A stretch of DNA of 64,000 nucleotides, from NCBI RefSeq assembly GCF_002453355.1, contig NZ_DKGQ01000043.1, positions 15,075 to 79,074 of the forward strand, in the 5' to 3' direction. Both the position numbers and the translations under genes were made by a program. Positions 44,661-53,372 of this stretch are shown in pieces. Position 1 is the first letter of the stretch. The number at the start of each line of letters is the position of its first letter. This DNA comes from Psychrobacter sp. UBA6766. GTDB lineage: Bacteria; Pseudomonadota; Gammaproteobacteria; Pseudomonadales; Moraxellaceae. The notes beneath the pieces were generated by a model. That model searched no databases. It was not told the DNA's origin and saw only the letters and a list, made by a program, of their open reading frames with translations.

Positions 44661-45491
44661 ATGAAGCAACCTACCGCCGAAGCCATTACTCATTTGCGTA
44701 ACCGCATTCACATTATTATCGAAGGCACCGACACCCGTTTGGGTAAGCTGTTTGATATTGTGTTGTTGATTGCGATTTTGGCCAGTGTCGCCGTCGTCAT
44801 GCTCGATAGTGTGCTATATATGCGATTGCAATATGGTACGTTGTTTCGTTATGCAGAATGGTTTTTTACTATTTTGTTTACGATTGAATATGTCCTGAGG
44901 TTATTCTCAGCTCCCAATCGATTTCGCTATGCTTTTAGTTTCTTTGGCATAGTGGATTTATTGTCAGTATTGCCAAGCTACTTAAGCCTCGTGTTTGGCG
45001 GCGTCCAGTATTTGCTCGTGATTCGCATACTACGTATCTTACGGGTGTTTCGGGTTCTCAAGCTCAATACTTACATGCAGCAAGCGGGTTTTCTTGCTTC
45101 AGCGCTTAAAACCAGCCAACAGAAAATCACGGTATTTTTCTTATCACTCGTATTGCTCGTGACTATTTTTGGCTCGGTTGTCTACGTGGTGGAAGGGCCA
45201 GAAAATGGTTTTACTAGTATTCCCATTTCTATTTATTGGGCGGTGGTCACGGTCACAACCACCGGCTATGGCGATATGTCACCCAAAACGCCGATCGGGC
45301 AAGCGATAGCATCAATGGTAATGATTACTGGTTATGCAATTATTGCCGTACCGACGGGTATTTTTACCGCTGAGCTGGCGCGTAATATGCGCCCACAGTT
45401 AAACCCCATTGCTTGTCCAAACTGTGGAAAATTTGGTCATGCGGTAGGCGCGGATTTCTGTGATCGCTGCGGCCACGCATTGCATGTTTAG
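44661..45491 (+). CDS. Voltage-gated K+ channel-like protein with C-terminal zinc ribbon
   Basis: 276 residues with six predicted helices: S1 from about 27, an S4-like segment RILRILRVFRVLKLN (arginines at every third position) near 121-135, the pore loop with selectivity filter VTTTGYGDMSP near 206-216 and S6. A cytosolic tail ends in a CxxC...CxxC zinc ribbon (CPNCGKFG and DFCDRCGHA). Such a ribbon is not part of the standard Kch/KvAP channel and could be a metal or redox sensor or a subunit contact. It ends with a stop overlapping, tail to tail, that of the ABC1 kinase gene. Confidence 0.88.
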   Translation: MKQPTAEAITHLRNRIHIIIEGTDTRLGKLFDIVLLIAILASVAVVMLDSVLYMRLQYGTLFRYAEWFFTILFTIEYVLRLFSAPNRFRYAFSFFGIVDLLSVLPSYLSLVFGGVQYLLVIRILRILRVFRVLKLNTYMQQAGFLASALKTSQQKITVFFLSLVLLVTIFGSVVYVVEGPENGFTSIPISIYWAVVTVTTTGYGDMSPKTPIGQAIASMVMITGYAIIAVPTGIFTAELARNMRPQLNPIACPNCGKFGHAVGADFCDRCGHALHV

Positions 45492-46789
45492 TATTCTATA
45501 TATTCAGAAACCAGCGGTGATAAATCAATGATCACGCCTAGATTGACTAAATTCCAATACTGACCCGAAATCGTTCGGTCGAGCATCATCGTCGTCGCTG
45601 ATGGTTGGAATTGCCCAAAATACTTCAATGAGGTACGCATTTGGGCGATAACTTCATGATGGGTTTGACTGCTACCAAAGTCAAAAGGGCCTTCTTGATA
45701 AGGTTCTATTGATAAGGGTTTAAGGCCAATTTCTAACCATTTTTCATAAAACTCGCCTGGCACGACCTTATTGTCATCGCGGCGAATATCAAGGGCAATC
45801 AAGTCTTGCTCAAGCGCGGTCACATCGCCCTTCAAAGCGTGTCTGGCAAAACGACGAAATAACTGTACTTCGCTATCGCTATAACTGCGAATGCCGCCAA
45901 AATCATAAGCGACGACGCTGCCATCGGAGCGGAAAGCAAAGTTGCCGGGGTGGGGATCACAGTGCATGCGGTATAAACCAAATAGCTGTCCGGCGCTAAA
46001 ATGAAACAGGCGCTTGGCGATTTTTTGCTTAATGTCATTGTCCCAAGTCGCGGCGACCGCTAGCGGCTCACCCATCTCTTCAGTCAAGGTTAAAATCCGC
46101 TTGGAAGAGTGGCTACTGATCACTTTAGGAATAATAAGGCCCTCATCATCGGCATGAAAGGCGCCAAATACTTGTAGGTTGTGTGCTTCTTTAATATAGT
46201 CTAGCTCGTCATGCAGACTTTGACGAATCTCATTAAACAACTGTTCTTGTAATTGCTTACTCATATTGAGAACGCCGGCTATTTTCAACGCCATCCGAAC
46301 TTGTTTTAGGTCGCTATCACAGTTTTCATCGACATCAGGATATTGCACCTTTACTACTACTCTTTGGCCAGATGGTAAAATGGCTCTATGTACTTGACCG
46401 ATTGACGCGGCAGCAAATGGTGCTTCTTCAAATTCAGTAAATAGATCAGCAATCGGTGCTTTTAGCTCGCGCTCAACTTGAGTACGTATCTGGGCATAAG
46501 GCATCGGCGGCGCATCTTTTTGCAATTTTTCTAAAGCAGTAGCAACCTCAGGTGGAAACACGTCTTTATATTGCGAGGCGATTTGGCCCACTTTCATCAC
46601 CGCGCCTTTCATTTCACCAAGTGTTTCGGCTATTTGCACACCGACATCTTGCATCAGCGCTGAGCGCGCTTCTAGACGTTTTTCTTCGTCACTTGAGAGA
46701 TGCTTTAATGAGTTTTTAGCAGCTTTTCCGGCAATACTTGCCGTCATGCCAGCGAGTTTCATAAAGCGTTTTCCGGACGATTTTGCCAT
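45488..46789 (-). CDS. ABC1/UbiB (ADCK-like) atypical kinase family protein
   Basis: 433 residues. Family motifs: KxGQ in GAVMKVGQIASQYKD, the Ala-rich loop AAASIGQVHRA, VVVKVQYPDVDE with the ATP lysine, MHCDPHPGNFAF, and VAYDFGGIRS in place of the DFG. Bacterial members support ubiquinone biosynthesis or membrane lipid homeostasis. No C-terminal transmembrane pair of UbiB is evident and no ubi genes are nearby, so this is the soluble AarF-like branch. Its TAA shares bases with the TAG of the opposing channel gene, so the two mRNAs would be complementary at their ends with no terminator between. Confidence 0.87.
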   Translation of the reverse strand: MAKSSGKRFMKLAGMTASIAGKAAKNSLKHLSSDEEKRLEARSALMQDVGVQIAETLGEMKGAVMKVGQIASQYKDVFPPEVATALEKLQKDAPPMPYAQIRTQVERELKAPIADLFTEFEEAPFAAASIGQVHRAILPSGQRVVVKVQYPDVDENCDSDLKQVRMALKIAGVLNMSKQLQEQLFNEIRQSLHDELDYIKEAHNLQVFGAFHADDEGLIIPKVISSHSSKRILTLTEEMGEPLAVAATWDNDIKQKIAKRLFHFSAGQLFGLYRMHCDPHPGNFAFRSDGSVVAYDFGGIRSYSDSEVQLFRRFARHALKGDVTALEQDLIALDIRRDDNKVVPGEFYEKWLEIGLKPLSIEPYQEGPFDFGSSQTHHEVIAQMRTSLKYFGQFQPSATTMMLDRTISGQYWNLVNLGVIIDLSPLVSEYIEY

Positions 46790-46961
46790 TCATATCACCA
46801 TATTGTGGGTTATTTTTTATGCTCTAATGTTATTATTTTAATCATATAATTGCTGTTTGACTAATGTGCCAAAAGTAGCTTGACCGCCGCTACTTTAATG
46901 ATATTTGTCGTATATTTATTTTGTCATAATCCTTGTGTGGTTAAAGATCATTATAGCTAAA

Positions 46962-47498
46962 TTAGTGGTCTAATTTTAGAGCATAAGTATGGGTCAGAAA
47001 ATAATCCAATGCCATCTGATAACCCAAATGCCCTAAGCCGCAAATGACGCCGACGGCCACATCGCTTAAATAAGAATGCTGCCGAAACGGCTCACGAGCG
47101 TGAACATTGGATAAATGCACCTCTATAAAGGGTTTTTGTGTTGCCAATAGAGCATCGCGTAGCGCAACTGAGGTATGAGTAAAGGCGGCGGGATTAATAA
47201 TAATCGCATCTACTTGTGCAGCAGTCTCTGCTAAAAGACCATAATGCTGAATCTCATCGACCAATTTGCCTTCATGATTTGATTGGGTACAAATCAGCTC
47301 GATACCGTATTTGGCGGCGTGCTCGATCAAATTTTTCTCAATATCAGCAAGTGTCGTTTGGCCGTAGATTTCAGGCTCACGTTTACCGAGTAAATTTAAA
47401 TTAACGCCATTAATAAGTAATAATTTATGCGTCAGAGTTTTATGGCTATCTTGTTGTGAGGCTTTGTCTGTCGCTGCTGGCTGAGAAGTGGCGGTCAT
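46962..47498 (-). CDS. aroQ: 3-dehydroquinate dehydratase, type II
   Basis: 178 residues; typical AroQ is about 150, the extra being a disordered N-terminal lead of about 27 residues. Dodecameric enzyme of the shikimate pathway. LLLINGVNLNLLGKREPEIYG near residue 28 is the signature, with the catalytic Tyr in REPEIYG, the active-site loop, then INPAAFTHTSVALRDALL, EVHLSNVHAREPFRQHSY (with catalytic His) and GVICGLGHLGYQMAL. Normally followed by accB/accC in gammaproteobacteria; those are absent here. Confidence 0.95.
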   Translation of the reverse strand: MTATSQPAATDKASQQDSHKTLTHKLLLINGVNLNLLGKREPEIYGQTTLADIEKNLIEHAAKYGIELICTQSNHEGKLVDEIQHYGLLAETAAQVDAIIINPAAFTHTSVALRDALLATQKPFIEVHLSNVHAREPFRQHSYLSDVAVGVICGLGHLGYQMALDYFLTHTYALKLDH

Positions 47499-48013
47499 AA
47501 TGGGCTCTATCGTTACTAAGGAGAATTGGCTGTTCTATTTATCATTAAAAGGGATAAACGACATAATATTATAAATACGCTCTTTTTAGAGTTTTTGAGA
47601 AATTAAATTCACTAAATATGAAACGTTTTAGCCCTGTATCATAACAGCTTAGACGTAGCGTTATAAAAAATAACATGAAAAATCCCCTTAAGAACTAAAA
47701 ATCGTGTTAAAAGTCTTTATGTTGCCAAAAACCCATGCTATGATATTTTTTACGCAACAAATATTACTTGTTTGTTGCTAGACCCAGTTAGACCAATTAT
47801 TGATCTGCCTAAAGCATCTTTAATATAAGTTTATACCGGTCATAGTAAATTTACTAAACGCTGAAGCATAAAGAGGGTAGTAAAACGCTTTATGCTCAGA
47901 TAATGGTATGTAGAGTAGTACTCTTACATTTCGATTTCATAATCTTAAACCCTGTTTATATGCAATGTCGCAAAGGAATTTGGGGTTAAGTAAACTTTTT
48001 AGGAAGTAATATT
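47499..48013 (+). promoter_or_regulatory. Long upstream region and leader of the cold-shock gene
   Basis: 515 bp without a gene between divergent aroQ and csp. An extended -10 (TGCTATGAT, 47,736-47,744) would give a leader of roughly 260 nt. Long structured leaders are the usual temperature-sensing region of CspA-type mRNAs; I did not find a clear cold-box sequence. Confidence 0.5.
47736..47744 (+). promoter_or_regulatory. Extended -10 promoter of the cold-shock gene
   Basis: TGCTATGAT fits TGnTATAAT with one change. No strong -35 at 17 bp. Predicted transcript start about 47,751. Confidence 0.4.
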
Positions 48014-48229
48014 ATGTCAGCTCGTGAGCAAGGTATCGTTAAGTGGTTTAATGACTCAAAAGGCTTTGGTTTCATTCAACGTGATAGCGGCGAAGATATT
48101 TTTGTCCATTTCCGTGCAATCCAAGGTGATGGTTATCGCTCTTTAAAAGATGGCGAAAAGGTTGAGTTTAGCGTTGTAGAAGGCGATAAAGGTCTGCAAG
48201 CTGAAGAAGTCAGAAAAGTAGAAGAGTAA
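48014..48229 (+). CDS. CspA-family cold-shock protein
   Basis: 71 residues, one cold-shock domain. RNP1 KGFGFIQRD (about residues 16-24) and RNP2 DIFVHF (about 29-34) are intact, and GIVKWFNDSKGFG is the usual N-terminal strand. Single-stranded RNA chaperone that melts structures at low temperature or in stationary phase. The ATG follows AGGAAG. Its own long leader and a probable hairpin terminator at 48,294 frame it. The helicase gene rhlB downstream fits an RNA-structure theme. Confidence 0.95.
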   Translation: MSAREQGIVKWFNDSKGFGFIQRDSGEDIFVHFRAIQGDGYRSLKDGEKVEFSVVEGDKGLQAEEVRKVEE

Positions 48230-48256
48230 TCGCTACAGTCATCAGCGCCGTTCAGC

Positions 48257-48371
48257 TATAATGTCTGTACAAACTACTGATATACTACTGAGTCAAGCCG
48301 GTCTTGTCTTACCTATGCTTAGTTGAACGCAGCATATTCGGTAAGTTTAGGCGTTGGGCTTGGCTTTTTTT
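48257..48371 (+). terminator. Long imperfect hairpin ending in T-run; possible sRNA
   Basis: CAAGCC (48,294-48,299) pairs with GGCTTG (48,357-48,362). Inside it, CTTACC pairs with GGTAAG and ATGCT with AGCAT, and the stem is followed by TTTTTTT (48,365-48,371). It would terminate csp. A perfect TATAAT at 48,257-48,262, between csp and the hairpin, could start a separate transcript of about 100 nt. Confidence 0.6.
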
Positions 48372-48535
48372 ATGCTTATATGATTTGCCTCATTAAAGAT
48401 AACAAATTATGAGATAATTTTCTTAGCCGAGATTTTTATTAAGATATACAGTTAATGCTCGTTATGAGCGTTTTATTTGTTAATACAGACAAGTTATCAA
48501 TGACAGATAAGCGATTTATACAAAAGGATATTTTT

Positions 48536-49690
48536 TTGAGTACTTTTAAGACGTTTACGGATTTGCCGCTATCAGACGCTACTTTGCGCGCAGTAAAGGA
48601 TTTGGGATTTACCGAACTGACGCCCATTCAAGCACAAATACTACCTCATACACTGGCAAATCAAGATGCTATCGGACAGGCTCAAACAGGTACTGGCAAG
48701 ACAGCAACGTTTTTACTGACTATCATGGAAGCATTACTCAAGCGTCCTTTTGCTGCTGATGAAAAGCGCTATTTGGGGGAGCCACGTGCTGTAGTGATGG
48801 CGCCAACGCGTGAGCTTGCTCAGCAAATATTTGATGATTGCATTGCGCTGACCAAATATACTTCACTGCATAGCGTTTGTATCATGGGTGGTACCAATTA
48901 TGAAACCCAGCAGCATGAGCTTGAGCGTCAGTATGTCGATATTTTGATCGCCACGCCAGGTCGTTTGATTGACTTAATGCACAAAGGCATGGTCTATCTA
49001 GATCGCGTCGAAGTATTGGTGTTAGATGAAGCTGACCGCATGCTGGACATGGGTTTTATTCCAGATATCAAACGTTTGGTCGGTCGTATGCCGCCCAATA
49101 CCGATCGTCAAAGCTTGCTGTTTTCTGCTACCTTTAACCAAGATGTGATGAATCTGGCCTATCGCTGGTTACATGAGCCAGAGTTTGTGGAGATTGAGCC
49201 CGAACATAAAACCAGTGAGCTGGTTGATCAGCATTTTTACCTATTAACCGAAGATCAAAAACTAGCAGCATTGCAGCGTATCATCAGTGATTCGGCGGTA
49301 GAAAAAGTCATCGTTTTTGCCAATCGTAAAGACCAAGTAAAGCGCCTATATCATAAGCTGCGTCAAGCTCATAAAATCGTGATGTTATCGGGTGATGTCA
49401 TTCAACAAAAGCGTGAAAAATATCTACAACGCTTTAAAGATGGCCATGCTTCCATCTTGGTAGCAACCGATGTGGCGGGGCGCGGTATCCATGTCGATGA
49501 TATCAGTCATGTGGTTAACTATACTTTGCCAGATCAGCCAGATGACTACGTTCACCGTATTGGTCGTACTGGCCGCGCTGGCCAGACGGGTATCAGTATC
49601 AGCTTCGTTAGTGAAGATGATGCCTTTAATATCCCGGCATTAGAGAAGCATCTAGATACCAAGTTTAGCCTTGAGCAATGGCAAGAATAG
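48536..49690 (+). CDS. rhlB: DEAD-box RNA helicase, RhlB-like
   Basis: 384 residues. The start is TTG at 48,536, chosen because AAAGGA lies 7 nt before it and the protein then begins MSTFKTFTDLPL, as in RhlB; a longer frame from 48,455 has no ribosome site. Motifs: Q motif LTPIQAQ, I AQTGTGKTAT, Ia PTRELAQQI, II VLDEADRML, III FSATF, IV FANRKDQVK, V TDVAGRGIHVDD, VI YVHRIGRTGRAG. No auxiliary C-terminal domain. RhlB-type helicases work with RNase E. Closed by a strong terminator. Confidence 0.93.
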   Translation: MSTFKTFTDLPLSDATLRAVKDLGFTELTPIQAQILPHTLANQDAIGQAQTGTGKTATFLLTIMEALLKRPFAADEKRYLGEPRAVVMAPTRELAQQIFDDCIALTKYTSLHSVCIMGGTNYETQQHELERQYVDILIATPGRLIDLMHKGMVYLDRVEVLVLDEADRMLDMGFIPDIKRLVGRMPPNTDRQSLLFSATFNQDVMNLAYRWLHEPEFVEIEPEHKTSELVDQHFYLLTEDQKLAALQRIISDSAVEKVIVFANRKDQVKRLYHKLRQAHKIVMLSGDVIQQKREKYLQRFKDGHASILVATDVAGRGIHVDDISHVVNYTLPDQPDDYVHRIGRTGRAGQTGISISFVSEDDAFNIPALEKHLDTKFSLEQWQE

Positions 49691-49763
49691 TATTATTAAA
49701 GCAACGCTTGTTTTGGTAAATATTGCTTAATAAGCGCTGCTTAATAACATTGCTGCATAAAAG

Positions 49764-49801
49764 AAGCCCTTAACATCATCGTGATGTTAAGGGCTTTTTT
49801 T
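49764..49801. terminator. Bidirectional terminator after rhlB
   Basis: Perfect 15-bp stem AAGCCCTTAACATCA / TGATGTTAAGGGCTT with loop TCG, T-run after it. Confidence 0.93.
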
Positions 49802-49827
49802 ATAGACTGATAATGATTCTTATACTG

Positions 49828-50763
49828 CTATTGAGAAGATTCTGGCATAGCCTCGTGATGATGGCTATTCATTTCTTGCTCATCTGCTATATGGTTCATA
49901 TTGTGATTCATACTGTGAGCCGCATTAGGTTGCATATTATGATCCATCGTGCTATTCGTAGCAGGCATCATATTGTGATTCATATTACTCATATCATGAT
50001 GGGCTGAGGCATCGCTATCTGCCATCATAGCAGAGTGGCTGTCATGATTCATTTGTCCGTGCTGATGACCAGCGCCGCCGTGCCCACCATGCAAACTAGA
50101 CATAGCGATAGGAACAAAAGCGACCGCTAAGCCAGATATCACCATGATAGCGCCATTAATTTGTCTTAAACGCATGCGACCAATGTTCTTCCGCAACCAG
50201 CCAACCGTTTCATGGGTAGCGACTAACATCGGTACCGTTCCCAAACCAAAAACAAACATCAATACCGCGCCACCCAGTGGATTGTGAGCGACAACGGCAA
50301 TCAGTAGAGCGCCGTAAACCAGACCGCAAGGTAAAAACCCCCATAATAAACCTGCTGCTAATGCTCGTGGAAAGGTATTCAGCGGAAAGACTTTTTGCCG
50401 TAGTGGACTGAGAAATTGCCAAAAGCGCATACCGACGCGCTCAAGCTTGGCCAAAAATGGGGCGCCCAGCATCGTGACGCCGACAAACACCAATACCAAG
50501 CCCAATAAAATTCGCGGTATATTATTGCTGGTCATTAAGGGTGCAAGTACGGTTGTACCAACCAGCCCAGCGATTAGACCCAAAAATGCATAACTGCTTA
50601 AACGTCCGAAATGATAAGTGGCTATTAAAGCGCGGCGTTTAGCGGGGCTCACATCTTTCATCGATAAACTGAATGCCGCGACCAGACCGCCGCACATACC
50701 TAAGCAATGCGGTGAACCAAAAAATCCCATAAATAATGCCGCAACAAGCAAAGCTGTGGTCAT
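49828..50763 (-). CDS. TauE/SafE (UreH-like) membrane protein with His/Met-rich tail
   Basis: 311 residues. Six predicted helices of the sulfite exporter TauE/SafE type, starting MTTALLVAALFMGFFGSPHCLGMCGGLV; the GSPHCLGMCGG signature is the branch found next to cbb3-oxidase assembly genes, and CGLVYGALLIA is conserved too. ATG 50,761-50,763 has AGGAG upstream. The last ~85 residues are periplasmic-type and extremely rich in His, Met and Asn (HGGHGGAGHQHGQMNHD and four MNHNM-like units), a metal-binding, probably copper-binding, tail. ccoS lies 115 bp upstream on the same strand. A copper supply role for the oxidase is inference. Confidence 0.85.
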   Translation of the reverse strand: MTTALLVAALFMGFFGSPHCLGMCGGLVAAFSLSMKDVSPAKRRALIATYHFGRLSSYAFLGLIAGLVGTTVLAPLMTSNNIPRILLGLVLVFVGVTMLGAPFLAKLERVGMRFWQFLSPLRQKVFPLNTFPRALAAGLLWGFLPCGLVYGALLIAVVAHNPLGGAVLMFVFGLGTVPMLVATHETVGWLRKNIGRMRLRQINGAIMVISGLAVAFVPIAMSSLHGGHGGAGHQHGQMNHDSHSAMMADSDASAHHDMSNMNHNMMPATNSTMDHNMQPNAAHSMNHNMNHIADEQEMNSHHHEAMPESSQ

Positions 50764-50878
50764 GGGGCGTAACTCCTAAAATTGGAAAAGAGCGAACTTG
50801 TCTTAACATTTTATTTAACGACAAAATGATAAGGTAAATACGCATAAGTGAGATAGTAAAGGCTACATTTTTGTGCCT

Positions 50879-51196
50879 TTATTCATCGCTATCTGTTTGT
50901 TTAACCGATACGGTATCTGCATGAGTTGGCTCATTATCAATCTTATTAACAATGCCGTTATCCATATTGTCTTTGATCTTGTCAGTCGCTGACACATCAC
51001 TGGCTTGAGGCGGATTGTGGTTAGACTCATGAGCTTGAATCGTCTGCCGACGTTCTTGACGGTCATCTAATATAATGCGTTGTGAGGCGTTATCTAAATC
51101 TTCAAATTGGTTTGATTTGACCGCATAGCGCACTGCCCAAATAGCAACCACAAACAGCATTAAGCTTAAGGGAATTAATAAAAACATACTGAGCAT
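50879..51196 (-). CDS. ccoS: cbb3-type cytochrome oxidase assembly protein CcoS
   Basis: 105 residues. One N-terminal membrane helix (MFLLIPLSLMLFVVAIWAVRYAV) followed by the family segment SNQFEDLDNASQRIILDD, which is the CcoS signature. The remaining ~55 residues are a polar, disordered extension beyond the usual ~50-70-residue protein. CcoS is needed for cofactor insertion into cbb3 oxidase. The ccoI/ccoG genes and oxidase subunits are not in the window; the TauE/SafE-like gene downstream is the usual companion. Confidence 0.92.
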   Translation of the reverse strand: MLSMFLLIPLSLMLFVVAIWAVRYAVKSNQFEDLDNASQRIILDDRQERRQTIQAHESNHNPPQASDVSATDKIKDNMDNGIVNKIDNEPTHADTVSVKQTDSDE

Positions 51197-51340
51197 GGCG
51201 AACCTCTTAAATAGCCGTTTCTTATATTATACACGCATCGAAGTGGCATAGATGGTCTATAGGGTCCAAAGGTAAGAGAGTATTTAAATCAACGATAATG
51301 TGAATGGAGCAAGGTTAGGTTGATAGTTTTCAGTTTGGTT

Positions 51341-52120
51341 TTATTCAGTAGGCGTTTTGACGGCACTGCCTCTTGGGGTTAACAGTTGCTGCGAGGTCAC
51401 ATCATTGGCATGACGACAGTTTGCTTGCGGACGTATCACATCACGTAAGTAAGCTGCAACTTCATAAACCGCCCGCCGCGAATGACTCAAGTTCTGAGCT
51501 GGTTCCATCCAATCGCGCTGGACCGGTAATGGGGCGTTAATCGATGTACTATTGATACCATTTAAAGCAAACTGCCTTCTTGCTCGCGCCATATGATAGC
51601 TATCGGTGATAAGATAAACATGATACAGAGGAATACGCTTGGCGGTGAAACGAGCATTTTCACAGGTATTCATACTGGCGTTTTCGCTAATCAAACCATC
51701 AATACCATGTTCGATGAGCCATTGACCGAGCCAAGGCGCCTCAGCACCACTAAGGACGATAGGAAGCGGTAAGTCGTGATAAGCAGTTGCCGCTGTACGG
51801 GCGCGATTGAGACTATAGTTATTTAGGATAGTTTGATTATTATTGTCATTGGTCAGACCGCCGCCTAATACTACATAAGCAGTCGGCGGAGAGCTCATGG
51901 AGGACGGAGGCATTTTTGGCAAAGGTAAATGACCTAAAATATACACTACCGCTTGCGAAAATAGAGGCGTAAATAAACTGATAAGAACGAGAATAATGGC
52001 CGTTGAGCCAAGCAAAAAAGTGGCATTAATAATACGAAACAGCTTTATCATACGCTCAGCTGAACGTAAATAAGAGCGCCATAAGCGCTTGGACCATGAT
52101 CGCTTAGACCACATGCTCAT
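51341..52120 (-). CDS. YdcF/ElyC (DUF218) family membrane-anchored protein
   Basis: 259 residues from the ATG at 52,118-52,120; other starts at 52,144 and 52,114 are possible, all overlapping the murB stop. One or two N-terminal membrane helices (LFRIINATFLLGSTAIILVL), then a DUF218 domain: AYVVLGGGLTND, ARTAATAYH, PIVLSGAEAPW, MNTCENARFTAK, YLITDSYHMARARRQFALNG. ElyC/SanA/YdcF proteins of this fold act in envelope maintenance; ElyC in particular affects peptidoglycan synthesis at low temperature. Overlap with murB suggests coupled expression. Confidence 0.85.
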   Translation of the reverse strand: MSMWSKRSWSKRLWRSYLRSAERMIKLFRIINATFLLGSTAIILVLISLFTPLFSQAVVYILGHLPLPKMPPSSMSSPPTAYVVLGGGLTNDNNNQTILNNYSLNRARTAATAYHDLPLPIVLSGAEAPWLGQWLIEHGIDGLISENASMNTCENARFTAKRIPLYHVYLITDSYHMARARRQFALNGINSTSINAPLPVQRDWMEPAQNLSHSRRAVYEVAAYLRDVIRPQANCRHANDVTSQQLLTPRGSAVKTPTE

Positions 52121-53249
52121 CAAATCCAATAGAGCCGTCAGCATTTACCCAAACCGGCTCGCGCGCCAATTCAATCGCAAACTTCTCATAGACAATGTCA
52201 GCGATATGCTGTTGGGCTTTTGCTACATCTGCTTGAGTTGCTTGATGTGGGCTGTGATTGGTTAGTACTAACGCTTGCTGCTGATGGGTCATAATCGGCG
52301 CTAGACCACCGCCTTTTAGCCCAGATTGCTCAATTAACCAACCAGCAGCAACCTTAACCATGGCATCAGGCACTGGGTAGCCAACGATGCTAGGGTGAGT
52401 CGATTGTAGCGCGATAAATTGCGCTTGAGGAATGATAGGGTTTTGAAAAAAACTGCCGCAATTGGGTAACGCTTTAGGGTCGGGAAGCTTTTGCTGGCGA
52501 ATGTCTATAATCGCCTGCATGACGTCGGCGGGTATGGGTTGTGAGCGTCCTTGTTGCTCTGCATAGCGTTGGGCGACCAATTGCACATCGCCATAGCTGG
52601 CGAGAATTTTAGTAGCATTGGTATGTAAGCGAAATCCCACACGGCTGATTAGCCAAGTATTAGGCGCTCGTTTAAAGATACTGTCGCGATAGCCAAATTC
52701 GCAGTCTGCTGCTGTTAGATGATGCCAAGTTTGGGTTGGCAGGTGATAAGCCCGTACGTATTGCAGGCAATCTTCTAATTGGACACCATAAGCGCCGATG
52801 TTTTGTACGGGAGCCGCACCAGTCAGACCCGGAATCAATGCTAGATTTTCAAGCCCATACCAGCCTTTAGCCACCGTATGCAGCACCAAGTCATGCCAGT
52901 TTTCACCTGCCATGACTTCAATATCGACATAACGGTCTGTTTGCGCGGTCATTATGATACCGCGCATCTGTGGCCGTAAGACGATAGCATTTAGGTGCGC
53001 TGGCAAGAGGACATTGCTACCGCCTGAGAGCACGAATAACGGCTTATTAGACGCCTCTTTTAGATAATTTACCATAAAGGCATCAAGTTGCGCCTCATCC
53101 GTTAGCGTTACGACCGCATCTGCCATACATGACAACGCCATAGTATTATTATGGGACAAATCAACCGATTTAACTTGTCGTAAGTCATTTACGAGATTAG
53201 TCAAGGTCGTAGGTTGTGCACTAGAATCATGGCGTAAAGCTGAGGTCAT
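52104..53249 (-). CDS. murB: UDP-N-acetylenolpyruvoylglucosamine reductase
   Basis: 381 residues from the ATG at 53,247-53,249 (AGG upstream); an in-frame extension adds 9 residues. Flavoenzyme reducing the enolpyruvyl group to make UDP-MurNAc, cytosolic. FAD-binding marks: PLFVLSGGSNVLLP and YGLENLALIPGLTGAAPVQNIGAYGVQ; catalytic Ser in NCGSFFQNPI and final SGLKGGGLAPIM. The loop between residues ~195 and 240 fits the type I (E. coli-like) enzyme. Its 3' end overlaps the YdcF-like gene. Confidence 0.94.
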   Translation of the reverse strand: MTSALRHDSSAQPTTLTNLVNDLRQVKSVDLSHNNTMALSCMADAVVTLTDEAQLDAFMVNYLKEASNKPLFVLSGGSNVLLPAHLNAIVLRPQMRGIIMTAQTDRYVDIEVMAGENWHDLVLHTVAKGWYGLENLALIPGLTGAAPVQNIGAYGVQLEDCLQYVRAYHLPTQTWHHLTAADCEFGYRDSIFKRAPNTWLISRVGFRLHTNATKILASYGDVQLVAQRYAEQQGRSQPIPADVMQAIIDIRQQKLPDPKALPNCGSFFQNPIIPQAQFIALQSTHPSIVGYPVPDAMVKVAAGWLIEQSGLKGGGLAPIMTHQQQALVLTNHSPHQATQADVAKAQQHIADIVYEKFAIELAREPVWVNADGSIGFDEHVV

Positions 53250-53372
53250 AACATAGCCTATGGGGCAAATAAACAAAAAACGATACGGCGTTTATTATAA
53301 AGGATACAGGGTATAAAGGGAGCAAAAATATAGCGCTAAGTATGATTGAACGTGAATAAGCAATGAGAGTTG

